From assembly GCA_023159155.1 (NCBI GenBank), contig JAJNNX010000016.1, positions 496,001 through 560,000 of the forward strand: 64,000 bases of DNA. Direction: 5' to 3'. Positions 47,910-58,751 of the stretch are shown piece by piece (the stretch's first letter is position 1; each line of letters starts with the position of its first letter). The position numbers and the translations under genes are program-made. The notes under the pieces are model-generated. The model saw nothing but the letters and a program-made list of their open reading frames with translations, had not been told where the DNA came from and ran no database searches. The stretch comes from Ustulina deusta. Taxonomy: Eukaryota; Ascomycota; Sordariomycetes; Xylariales; Xylariaceae.

Positions 47910-49517
47910 CGTGATCCTTCGTAGTCTTCTCGTTCAGGCGTAGAATCGCTGCCACTACACCATGAGGGGCTCGGAAAGAACGAAAGAGGCTCAATTGCGG
48001 TATATATACAATTGCCATGAGCCTTCCCGGGCCACTCGGACTGGAGTTCTCGGACAAGGCAGACTTGGTCGCGGATTCAACGTTCGCTGACAACGTTGTG
48101 CTGAGGCTACTCGAACAAGCGGAGTTATACCGGCCTGATCCCTCACTCACTGCATGAGCATCGGGATGCAGTTCTCCATATTGCCCCATAGGGCAGCTCA
48201 ACCAGCCCCTCTCGGTGGAATATGGTGGCGTAATGAGCTAAGATCAGCGACGTTATACTTAGAATAGGGAATGTTTATAATCGTGAAAAGGATCTGATTG
48301 CGACGGTGCGGTTTCATGTACGTTCGGGACCGAGCCGCAGCGGGGCTTAGTTTTGCGATGTCCCTACCTACAGTCACTCGAAATTGTTACGGTTCAAATA
48401 CTTTCACTACCTACAGAAAGCAATATGTCTAACAGGTTTTAGAACTAAATAAATTGAAAACATTATGTCATATTAAAAAATGGGTTGGCTTTTAGAAAAT
48501 ACTTTTTATTTATTTTTTACTCATGCATTGTGTAAGGCAAATATTTCGGCCTTGAAAAAACGCGGACGGGACTTTTTTTGAGCCACTGTACACCAGGAGC
48601 AACGCTCCTTTACCCCCTGATCCTTCTGCTTTCATTAGCACTCCACCTCGTCAACAGACAAGAAAAAATACACCTCTTGTGCTATACTACGTCCTCATGT
48701 AGGTTTGCATCCTACCTAGTAGGGCTGCAACATTCACAAGGCTGGGCACGAGTGATTGCAGCATGCGACGAGCTATTTCGAGATACGGTACTGCCGGCTT
48801 CCCTGCCAAGACCGATTAGTATACGTGACCACCATGAGCCTAGTTACCTACCATACTCGCATTCGTATCCGCGCACTCGCCTGCGACACTAGACTTAAGC
48901 CACATTCAAATAATGATAGGACCTCAACTTGATGAAATTTAGTCTATTTTATGAATAACGTTTGTCTTTAATTCGTACAGATGGGGCTCCTACCATGTCG
49001 GATGCCATAATCTAAGGGCCCAATCCTTAGACCGAGCTATCTCAATTCGATCCCGGAGCATGTCGTCTTATTCTAGGTATCTCATAACTCAGTATTTCGT
49101 GTTTGGGTTCATAAGCTTCTTGGCCAACTTGGAGCAGTGTCTTCGCCGTAAAACTGGTGTTGGTTGGGGGTGTTCTCCTCATGTGGCTATGCGATCCTCC
49201 AAGGTGGCTGTGTGTTTGTGCTGGTACGATTCCTCTGAATGGCATTTAGAAAAGTATTTGTAGGGACCCGTGAAGCTCAAAGGGCAATGTGATTAAACGT
49301 GATGGGCTAGCGTGTGGCTACCGCTCACGACCGGCGTTTGGTTCAATCCGATACCGACTGTGGCTCCGTTTTTGAAGTCGGATTTCTCGGCCCCCTTCCT
49401 AGCCGACAACAAAAAATGACCAGACATCCCGTTAATCTCTGATAGAGACAGAAATGACGACGGGTCGAAGTTCACGGTACGGTGACATGGGAAGATATAT
49501 TGCGTCCGGATGTCTGT
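47910..49517. other. Intergenic, no supported gene
   Basis: Glucanase promoter side followed by AT-rich sequence (48420-48560 is especially AT-rich, with A and T runs). Frames such as 48578-48892 have no recognisable content. Confidence 0.5.
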
Positions 49518-49739
49518 CTAGCAAGCGAAGCTGCTGAATGCCTTCACAAGAGCAGTCTGGTCTACGCCGCGCCATGACATTCGTTTTCCGATACGCGCGA
49601 TGTGCTCGCTGGTCTTGGTCCGCTTATGAGGGTTGCGAGGTTTGGGCTCCTCGATGGGACGTTCTTCTTCAACCAGCGTGTCTGCGCTTGCGAAAGAGCT
49701 GACCGAAGTGCGCCTGGGCGTTGTCTGGGAAGGCGGCAT
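49518..49739 (-). CDS. Small hypothetical protein
   Basis: An intronless frame of 73 aa starting at ATG (MPPSQTTPRR). It is hydrophilic and rich in Ser/Thr/Pro and basic residues, with an acidic patch (VEEERPIEEP) then a KRTKTSEH stretch, ending in SSFAC. The composition looks like real protein rather than a shadow frame, and nothing overlaps it. No domain is recognised, so no function is offered. Confidence 0.4.
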   Translation of the reverse strand: MPPSQTTPRRTSVSSFASADTLVEEERPIEEPKPRNPHKRTKTSEHIARIGKRMSWRGVDQTALVKAFSSFAC

Positions 49740-51160
49740 TTTTGAGGGATTGTAATAAAGCCAAATATTTCGGGAATATGAGGATTCAATGGATGCCGTT
49801 GATGGTTGGCTAAGACCTGCACCGAAAGGATGTGCTAGGCGACATCGCGCCCTTTAAATCCTGAGGCATAGCCCGAGAGTTAATGAATGTCACTATGATC
49901 CTCTTCATTTGCGAGCACTCTCGACGGTTTCGTTTCATCTAGGTACCCTTAGATAGTGACCTCGACAAAAGGGGCAGGGGAAGTAAGCTTATGGTATACT
50001 AAACCGGTACTATGATGATTGAATCGACCAAGCTGCTCCATCGAAGGGCATAGCGATGGCATTTATTCTTAGTAATGTCTTAAATTACCAAATTTCTAGA
50101 ATTCTTTGACCGCAGTACCTCGCCCCGTAACCACCAATCCCATCCCAAATGTCGACTTGTCATGTTTTAAATATTGGTCGTGGCAGTGGTGCTATAACGC
50201 AAATGAGCTTAGTCCTCCTACACACACGGTGTAGTATCATCTGTTGTTGCGCTGTTCGACTGCATGCTCGTGTTCTTTCTTTGCTTGATGATTTGGGATA
50301 TTGTCCGTGACGTGGTAGTTGTAATGAACATCGAGCTGAACTTTTCACGTGCAAGGAGAATGGTAGGCATGTGTAATCCAATCGATCACTATAATCCGAG
50401 GTTTTCTCCATGGTCGCATCCCCGTTGCGCCGAAAATAAAGAAAAAGAAAGCGAAAAAAGTGGTTTATTAGTTTAAAATATTCTGGAGTTTCTCATTCTC
50501 AGCAGCTGTTATATTGCAATTGTGGATAGCGAAGTTGTAGAAGAGATGGAGGTAATTGACATGACACCACCGTGAGGGGTAATATATGGGCACTGTCCCT
50601 TGTACCTTCCCACAATCGGCCAAACCTCCCTCACCACGAGCACCGCCGAGAGTGAAACCAGACCTTCAATATCGCGAGAAATCTCCATTTTAACCATTCG
50701 AACGAATCTTCCATATTCTGTCAATATGCCCAACGGCCAGCGAACCCGTGCCCGACCCTCATATCCGGTCCCGAAAACCACAATGATCACATCAATCATA
50801 TCAAGGGCAATCCGGAATATGTACGTAGCTTTGGACCATTCGACTGTTCAACCGCGGCTTTAATCAAGTAATCTTCCGTATTCGTTAACCGTAGTCAATC
50901 TAATGAATCAAGTAACAAAGGGGGGGTCTGTGTATCTCCGCCGATCGGAGTTTGTAATAAGGAGGAGCGGCGAGCCGAATGCTCAAGCCGTACGCGAAGG
51001 GATTTTCTCCGGTCTAAACGGTGGATTTTCTTTGTATTCTGTATCTTCTGCGTACGTAAACGGCGAGCCGAATGCTACAAGCCGCGAGAGATTCTTCAAC
51101 GCATAGATCTCTCCATTCTGAATTAACGGAATAACGGGACCAAAACGGGAGACAATTGAC
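49740..51160. other. Spacer with two copies of a 23-24 bp GC-rich motif
   Basis: No gene supported. A motif containing GGCGAGCCGAATGCT occurs at 50968-50990 and again at 51061-51084 (one inserted base), just upstream of the tRNA-like sequence. Confidence 0.5.
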
Positions 51161-51219
51161 AATCTGTGTATGTGCCGCAGTGGGAAACCGCGCAGGTTCG
51201 AATCCTGCAGCTCTCACCA
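51161..51219 (+). pseudogene. tRNA 3' half (class II, serine-like)
   Basis: A perfect T-arm is present: stem GCAGG (51192-51196), loop TTCGAAT (51197-51203), stem CCTGC (51204-51208). It is followed by the acceptor 3' strand AGCTCTC (51209-51215), a discriminator A (51216) and CCA (51217-51219). Upstream, a GTGGGAAACCGC segment could be a long variable arm, as in serine tRNAs. No matching 5' acceptor strand (GAGAGCT), A-box or D-arm is found within 140 bp upstream, so this is a 3' half, not a complete gene. Nuclear tRNA genes do not normally encode CCA, which raises the possibility of a copy from a mature tRNA. Confidence 0.6.
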
Positions 51220-52652
51220 AATTGTTATGTTCTGAATGATAAATTTGAATTGTAAAGGTGATGGTCCTTGTCTATCAATCTACGGACTAGAACTAGCTAT
51301 ATGGATAAGATCACGTGTACGGATCCACACAGCGACCGAAAAATCATTCAGGTGCAGCGAGAGGTAGGGCATACTAGTGGTTTCGGGATGTATTGCATTA
51401 CCATGCGGTTGGGTTTGGCGGGATGTTAGCGACAACTTGGCGAGTTGGCGGTCGTGGGCAAGGCAATTTTGAAACTTCTGCGGTCGACAGCTAGATGTTC
51501 TCCGCCAATCTGCCACGTAATCAGCAGTTGCGGTAGTCGCTTCGTTGAATAATTAATAAACTAGATAAATGGAGTGACTGTAGCAGACCTAAAGATTACA
51601 TCTTGAAACAGTGCGAGTGATTTCATACTTGTAGGTACCTTTGAGGCCTTCCTGGAAGGTGACCTTAGCCTAATGTGTCTATCATGTCTTCCAGTTCCTG
51701 TTCACGTCTAATCCAACATTGCTGAACTTGAGGCAGCAAACTGCTTTTCTTGTAATCTCTTCTCTGCGTATTTGCTCTTCGACCTACTGCAACAGCATTC
51801 TGATGAGTCACGAACCTTGCTTGAAAGGAAGCAATGATATCCCGCTTCCTTGGGTATCTGCTGAAGCTAATGAAATGAGGTTACATAGTATCTGTGGCTG
51901 GGAACGTGTTCGTCAGTCGGGTCTAACTAGTATCGAAATCGAAGGCTTATGCATAGAAATAGCAATACACTGCACTAGACTAAGCATAGAATTAGTTTCC
52001 TAAGCTGACAGGATTTTAGTAGTGTATAGGTAGATTGTTTACATATGGCAACCCCGCCCATCTCTTCATCCAAGTCGTTTGCAGCGCCATGGTTCTATAG
52101 CGCTAGTAGTGCGTTCGAGAACCTGCAAATTGGTCAATCAGTTTGCCTGTATGTACCAAGGTACTCAGTCATAGATATGTCCCCATAAAAAGGGCTACAA
52201 AGTGCCGATGGCTGAGCACGTGGGAATAATGAATTCTAATCTTACCTCACCTGAATGTGTGTGTGTGTGTGTGTGTGTGTCATGAAGAGAATGAGAATGA
52301 GAATGAGAATAACTTTGAAGGTACCGAGGTACAGAGGTACAGAGCTGCTGCGGGTCAAACAGTCGCTAATCCATTTATAGAAGGCGGTGAGGGTGGGTTG
52401 AGTGGGGCGATGGAGATGCAGGGACTGCCAGCTCTAATCTGGCCGGCAGAATTAAAAAAAAGTTCACACTTTGAAGTTCGGCTTACTGGAAGTCGAATCC
52501 GGCGGCGCATACATCACTAAACCAGGCATACCGGTTGAGGCCCCGTATCCTTCAAATGGTATATACACAGAGTTAATTGACCGCATATTTGGCTGGATTT
52601 CCCGATACCGTGCGATACCCGTACCACCCTTGTGGTGGCGGCAGGTGCAACG
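51220..52652. other. Intergenic region upstream of UTP4
   Basis: Apart from the microsatellite annotated separately, no gene is supported. The last 200 bp form the UTP4 promoter and 5' leader. Confidence 0.5.
52256..52310. repeat. Microsatellites (TG)n and (GAATGA)n
   Basis: A TG dinucleotide run covers 52256-52280, followed directly by about four units of a GAATGA hexamer (52286-52310), about 345 bp before the UTP4 start. Confidence 0.9.
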
Positions 52653-55485
52653 ATGGATATCCATCGCGTCCGATATGTGCCGTACAATCCAGCGCCTATC
52701 AACTGTGTCGCCTTCTCCCAGTCCGTCGCCTCCAAAAAGTCGGGGCCTGTTCGCTTAGCTATCGGCCGCGCCTCCGGCGACATTGAGATTTGGAGTCCTC
52801 TCGGCGGGTCCTGGCACCAGGAAACCATCATCCGCGGGGGGAGAGACCGCACCGTCGGCAAGTCACACCCCCTCCCGATACATCCATGCGCAACTAACAG
52901 GACGTAGATGGCTTGGTTTGGGTGACAGAGCCTGAGCTGGCGCTCCAAGACGGCAAGAGTATTCCTGGCCGTCTGAGGCTGTTTAGCTTCGGCTACTCGA
53001 GCACCGTCACCGAGTGGGATCTCGAGAAAGGCCGTCCGAAACATCAGTCAAGCGGCACACATGGCGACATATGGTGCCTTGGCGTCCAGCCATTCGTGGC
53101 TTCGGAAAAGGGTGGTGACAAGAGTACAGCCAAGGTCTACCACACCGGCAAGAAACTCGTTGCTGGTACCATGGATGGGAGTCTGGTCCTGTACGATATC
53201 GATGGCGGCGAGCTTCGCTATGATCGCGTCCTTGCCAGAGCCCCCTCCAAGAAAATCAAGATGGTTAGCATTGCCTTCAAAAACCGCAATACTGTTGTGG
53301 TTGGCACCTCCCAGAGCTGCATCCTTGTATACGACATGCGAAACGGCACGACCCTCGCGAAGATGACTCTAGGTTCAGATCTTGCCAGTGGTGCTAAGGA
53401 AATCATCACCTGGTGCGTGAAGTGTCTAGATGGAGGAGACATTGTCTCCGGTGATTCAACTGGCGAGCTTCGCATATGGGATGGAAGTACTTACACACAA
53501 GCCCAGAGGCTCAAAGCACACAGCTCTGATGTCCTCTCTCTAGTCACGAGCGCCGATGGTTCCACTATCGTGACTGGAGGTATGGATCGCCGCACTGCTG
53601 TCTACAGGAAAACTACTGGGTCCGAGTCCAGGTGGGCCAAGATATTTCACAGGAGGCTTCACCATCACGATGTCAAGACAATGGCCTCGTTTGAAGGTCA
53701 TGGCATGAGTGTCGTGGTTTCAGGAGGTGCGTAAATTTACCCTCAATATTTCAAGGAAACGACACTTACTAGCATTTAGGGCCCGATGCCACTCCCATTG
53801 TGATGCCCCTCCAAAAGGCTGGGATAGAGAACCATCGCGCGTTATCCTCGTTGCCCCAAGATCCACCCTTACAAAGTGCATACAACAGCCGACTGATCAT
53901 TAGTTGGTGGGATCGCGAAGTGTCTATTTGGCGACTCCCAGACTCGTTAGGGAACTTAGTAGGCCAGTCAAATGGCGACCACGACGTGACTAAAAACCGG
54001 AAGCCTCTAGCTCGTGTCTTAATAAAAGGCGAAGCAAACATTACTTCGGCATCAATTAACGCCGATGGGTCTTTGCTCATAGTCTCAACCACGTCTGATA
54101 TCAAAGCATTCCATATACGGCCTCGAAATGCCGCTCGGTGGGATGAACTCAAGATATCAAAAGTCGAGTTAAGGGAAGGTACCGCAGCCCTTGGTGCCAC
54201 AAGAACCCTGATATCTCCGAACGGCCAGTGGGTATGTTTGGTGCAAGTTGGAGGCGCCGTGTCACTTTTACGCATTACGCAACCCTCTGATTTGTCAGAG
54301 AAGCCGACAATCGATCCAAGAGCCATTCGATTACAACGCATTAGACGTCAAATACCAAAACACAGTTCGATGGGTGGTCTTGGAAATTATGACAGGACAA
54401 TCACACAGGCAACCTTCTCTCCAGACAGCCAGATGTTGGCCGTTGCGGACCTAGCAGGTTACATTGATACATGGGTTCTAGGTCACCAACCCAAGAAGTT
54501 ACAACCCCGAGAAAATGGCGCAAATAATGCTCGCGGGAACACGACTTCCGATGATAGCTCCTCGGACAGCGATAATGATGAAAATGATGCAGAAATGGAA
54601 GGGGGTATTCGATGGAGGCAAAATCCCAATACCTCATTGATTCCAAGGCTCCACGCTGCCCCCACAGTTTTGTCTTTCTCTAATCATATCCCCTCTAAAG
54701 CCACAACAGAAGGGAACGATGAGACCGATGACTATACTTTACTAGCCGTTACATCCAAACCCCAGATCGTCCTTGTACATCCAACTCTCGGATCCCTCAC
54801 CTCGTGGTCCAGACGCAACCCTGTCTCGAGATTCCCCCCAGAGTTTCGTGACATTCGGGATCTTGTCAAAGGGGCGCTCTGGTCAGGTGACAGGGTGTGG
54901 CTGTACGGAAATACGTATCTTTTCATGATTGATACAACACAAGACTTAGCTGAGCCAACTTACGACGGGCCAGTTCCAGGGAACGAGTTAGTAATACAGG
55001 GAAGAAAACGAAAACGAGGCCCAGACAGTGGTGCTGGTAATAAGATGACGATTGGGGCAGTAGGCCCGACGAAAGTATTGCGCCATGTTCAGGGAGAAGA
55101 AATAGAAGAACTACCAATTGATGGGCCCGTCCTTGATCCGATGGATGAGGATGAAGCAAGTCAAAATGCAGGGGATAGCGAGAGCGATGAGTCTGATGAC
55201 GAAGTCCAGGGCGAATTGGCGCTTCTTCGGGGCACCCAAGGCAAGACTTCCCAAGAGTCTCAACTGAGCCAAGGTCCTGCCTTTTGGCACACGTTTAAAT
55301 ACCGGCCAATCCTGGGCATCGTGCCTCTAGGTGATGGGATAGGAGCGCAACAAAATGGAGGTTCTGTGCAGGTGGCATTGGCTAATACCGAACCAAAGGT
55401 GCTAGAGGTCGCCCTCGTGGAAAGGCCATTATTTGAGGTGGATTTGCCTGAAAGATATTTTGGAGAGGGCGAATTTGAGCGGTAA
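52653..55485 (+). CDS. UTP4: U3 snoRNP / t-UTP component UTP4 (WD40 protein)
   Basis: Three exons (52653-52857, 52908-53726, 53780-55485) give 909 aa. The N-terminus MDIHRVRYVPYNPAPINC and the tail TFKYRPILGIVPL are hallmarks of the UTP4/cirhin family. WD40 repeats run through both halves (for example GDIEIWSPLG, GELRIWDG, GYIDTWVLG), forming a tandem propeller. An acidic Ser/Asp/Glu linker (SSDSDNDENDAE) and a basic RKRKRG cluster near the C-terminus fit a nucleolar protein. UTP4 belongs to the t-UTP/UTPA complex, which binds pre-rRNA early in small-subunit assembly. Intron 1 appears to be GC-AG: donor GCAAGT at 52858, acceptor at 52907, restoring RTV|DGLVWV; the GT alternative gives a worse join. 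Confidence 0.92.
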
Positions 55486-56291
55486 CAGCCATCAACAGAA
55501 ACTGCCAATGTACAGCCTTGGGTATTTGCTGCGTTGTGGAAATCATGTCATGTCACTGGGTCCTCTGAAATATAATACAGTACGTCATAAATACAGGCTC
55601 TTCAATAGTTCCTAAAATTCGTACAGTCTCCCAATGCTTGTTACTACAAGATAAGAGTATCACAATTGCCATCATGATAGCATACCTCATCACGGTATCT
55701 GCTATCACCGAGGCTGCATGCATGGCTTCCTCCTCAATCTTGTTACTTACATATTGCAGCTACCTACCGTATAGACTCAATTCTACAAGTGGAATATACC
55801 TGGAGGCTTTGTCTGACGACGCGTCGCGTTGTTTGGTTTTTTTTTTTTCTTGGGCATTCCTGCACCTTGTTGTGAGCACTCACTAAATCTAGAGGTTCTT
55901 CTTTATCTTATAGTAGAAGAACAGGCTATTTGCCAACTAGTGGAATCTAGCTGCGCGGTGGAGGCTAAAGCAAATGTCCCGTCATGACGCGACAACACAA
56001 GACGCGACAACACAAAACGCGTTTGTCACCCCTCAGGACTACTTACTATGCGCGTTTGGTCAATTTCTGGCGATTTGACCGCCCTTGTTGTGAATTTCGG
56101 CCCTCCGCCACCACCTTTCTCCAGCACCCCCTCTACCTCTTGAATTCGGTCCGGACCATCAACATCGTGATCTGATTTTTACAACCTCAAGGTTCGACCC
56201 TTCTTCCTCCCGTTATTCCTTCTCTCTCTCGTTGCATCCTTATCCTACTTTCGGATGGCCTAACCAAGCTCTCATTAGAACAATCCCTATC
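55486..56291. other. Intergenic spacer with a tandem repeat
   Basis: No gene. A 15 bp unit, ACGCGACAACACAA plus one base, is repeated twice in tandem with a partial third (55987-56021). A T-run lies near 55839-55849. The MYND gene promoter and leader occupy the right side. Confidence 0.6.
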
Positions 56292-58751
56292 ATGACGGCG
56301 TCGGAAGTGGCAGTGACGCAGCAAACCTGCGCCAACATGGTCGTTTGCAGGAACCTTGGCACGTCAGTCTGTACCGGTTGCTACCTAGTCACGGCAAGTT
56401 GTTTCTCTCTCCATTTACTCGGCCTCCATCATATTATTCAACAGCTCCTAATCTTTCTCCAGTATTGTTCTAGGGCGTGTCAGCAGATGAATTGGAGCGT
56501 TCACAAGGCCGCGTGTCGAGATAAGATGGCTACAGCATCGTTTGAAACCGAACACAGATTGCCGATTTGGGCTCCTCAAACTCTTTACGCCGACTTGATG
56601 AAAAACCATGGTCGCGTTGAACCTCAAGATGTTCCTCAGATTGGACCCTCAAACCGTCGCGAATTTCTCGAGAACGACCCCCGCAGTGGTCAGTTCGAAT
56701 TGTTCGGCAGTTACCCCGCCATTGACGTTCTTCGGCTGGATGCAAACGAGGGGGTTGAGCGAAAAGATCCAATTGATGTTCTTTTTGTGGGTGAGTAGAC
56801 CTTGACGGCTTCGCTCTTTGGAATCCAGTCAGACTGATCATTCCCCAAAGAACCCGCCGACCTCAGAGACGTAATCAAAACGATTGTTGACCTACCCGAT
56901 AATGTATCTACCCCCATTAGGGTTGTCATCACCGACAGCACTACCGCAAAAACCACGCGCAACCTCATCTTGCTACTTTTAGCTCTCTCATCTGAAGACC
57001 CCGAAGTAACGGCTGAGTGTGCTGTGTCCTTCTGGTACGGACCCTGTAAGTAATTTGCGCCATCATTTTCCGATCACTGTCTTCCAGCATGGACAAGCTT
57101 GTTCAATCTAGAGCTATGTTTCGGCAACTTTTCCCTCTTTCAATTGCATACAAGGCACGCTCAGAAATGGAAACCACTGACCTCAAGTGTTGTAGTTGTT
57201 CCCAAGTGTTGCCTCCCAGCAATCCGAGAGCTCGCCCGCCCATTCATCGACGAATGTAGCCCAAAGGATGAAGAGGAAAATGGCGGATCCTGGACCAGAA
57301 TTAGAAGACATTGGTCATTTGGTCCAGCATCGCTCGGGGCTGTGTTGACCAAGCATATATGCGCCGGCCTCAAAGCCATCATGGACCCGTGCCCGTGCTG
57401 GAATAACACGGACGCCAGAGACGCGCAAAATCTTTTCTAGAAGCAAGGAGAGTGCGCAAACCTGGATCATTACGAGAAGACGGTAATGAGTTTCCCTCCT
57501 GCGTGGCGAGCTGCGAAACGCCGCTACATGCCCTCCGCGCAGGTCACGCCTTTCGAGAACCACCATAACCCGGCCAATTGGCCGCTGGCCTACAATCCGT
57601 TAGTTGTCCCTCCCCCGGTGTCTTCTATACACGTATTCTCGCTGACACTTGCACTCCCAAGGAGCTTATTCTACGGCAACTTCTGGCCTTTGAAACGGGA
57701 TGCAGATCCGCTCCGCGGCTGGGACCTCGCGGCAATTCGCGGGCACAGTGGCACGTTGGGAGCTGCCAACGACATCTATGGGAAATTGTTCTATTACGTC
57801 CGAGACTTGTTCAAGCGTTTTATCCTTAAGCTACGGACTGTCAATGTCACTTTCCACGTGCTCCCATACAGTGGCTATGATTTGACACAGAAAACTGAGC
57901 TGGAGTTTGATCGCATTGAGGTGAGTCTGAGCCATTTTCGCAACCAACTTTTTTTTTTTTTTTTTTCACGAAAGCAAGGATTAGCTAACGCTTTGACATA
58001 GACTGCCGCCCTTGCAGATGAAGCCTCAATTGGTGTCCGCAAGGTAGTCGATACTCTGTCGCCTCTCCTGAAGTCCCCATGGGTTAACCCACACGCAACC
58101 ATGATTACGCTGCATCCCGCCGTGTTCGACAAGATCCAGAACGCTTTTCCGTGCCCTGAATGTGACCCAGACCGCGCCGAACGCGTTAGAGAGGCGGTCG
58201 ATCTGACGACGGAAGAAAGGTCTTTGCTAGATGCCTACCTGCCCCTCGAAGACCCGGACCCCGTCAACTGGATCTTCACCACGACAGGCTGGCAACGTCG
58301 AGACGCGAAATGGCTGTTCCGAGACCCCACGGCAGCATGGGAGCTGTACAAGGATATCTACGACTTCGACGACGTCGCGGACAACGCAGAGGTTGCCATG
58401 AGGACCACGCATAAAGTTGTTGGCGAGTGGATCTTGCGCCTGAAGCACCCCGACAAACTGGACAATCATGGTCGTCCAGAGCGGGAAGCCAGATGGGATT
58501 TCGACGCTGTGCATGCCACCGGCCAGACGGCCGGATACCGCTACGTCGAGTGGCGCAAGCTGGCGGCCGATGAGATGAGACAGCTGGACGAGAAGCTGAA
58601 GGACGCGAGGCGAAACAGGGAAGAGCCGAAGAGGCACGAGGTGTACCACGAGTACCTTTCCGACGCGGACCTCGCCAGGCTGGAGGAGAAGGGCTCGCGG
58701 CTTGAGAGATGGCTGGGGAAAGATAACTGCGCGAATTGGACCCCTTACTGA
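56292..58751 (+). CDS. MYND zinc finger / DUF4470 protein (middle part uncertain)
   Basis: The MYND finger is split by an intron: exon 56292-56393 ends CTGCYLVT and exon 56463-56790 starts YCSRACQQMNW, giving the C-x2-C...YC-x3-C...H-x3-C pattern. The donor is GCAAGT, again a GC-AG intron. DUF4470-like sequence follows (DVLFV|EPADLRDVIKTI; exon 56851-57045; next exon from 57088). That frame meets an in-frame TAG at 57438-57440, yet the same frame continues sensibly beyond it (LDHYEKTVMSFPPAWRAAK), with later exons reading LRGWDLAAIRG and, after an intron with a T-run (57950-57966), IE|TAALADEA to the stop at NWTPY. Either a further intron removes the TAG or the gene carries a nonsense change. 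MYND-DUF4470 proteins are common in fungi; the role is unknown. Confidence 0.75.

Noticed and set aside
51161..51260. LTR-retrotransposon primer-binding site reading the minus strand
   Set aside because: The match to a tRNA 3' end is far longer than a usual primer site, and no flanking LTR pair or polymerase frames are seen.
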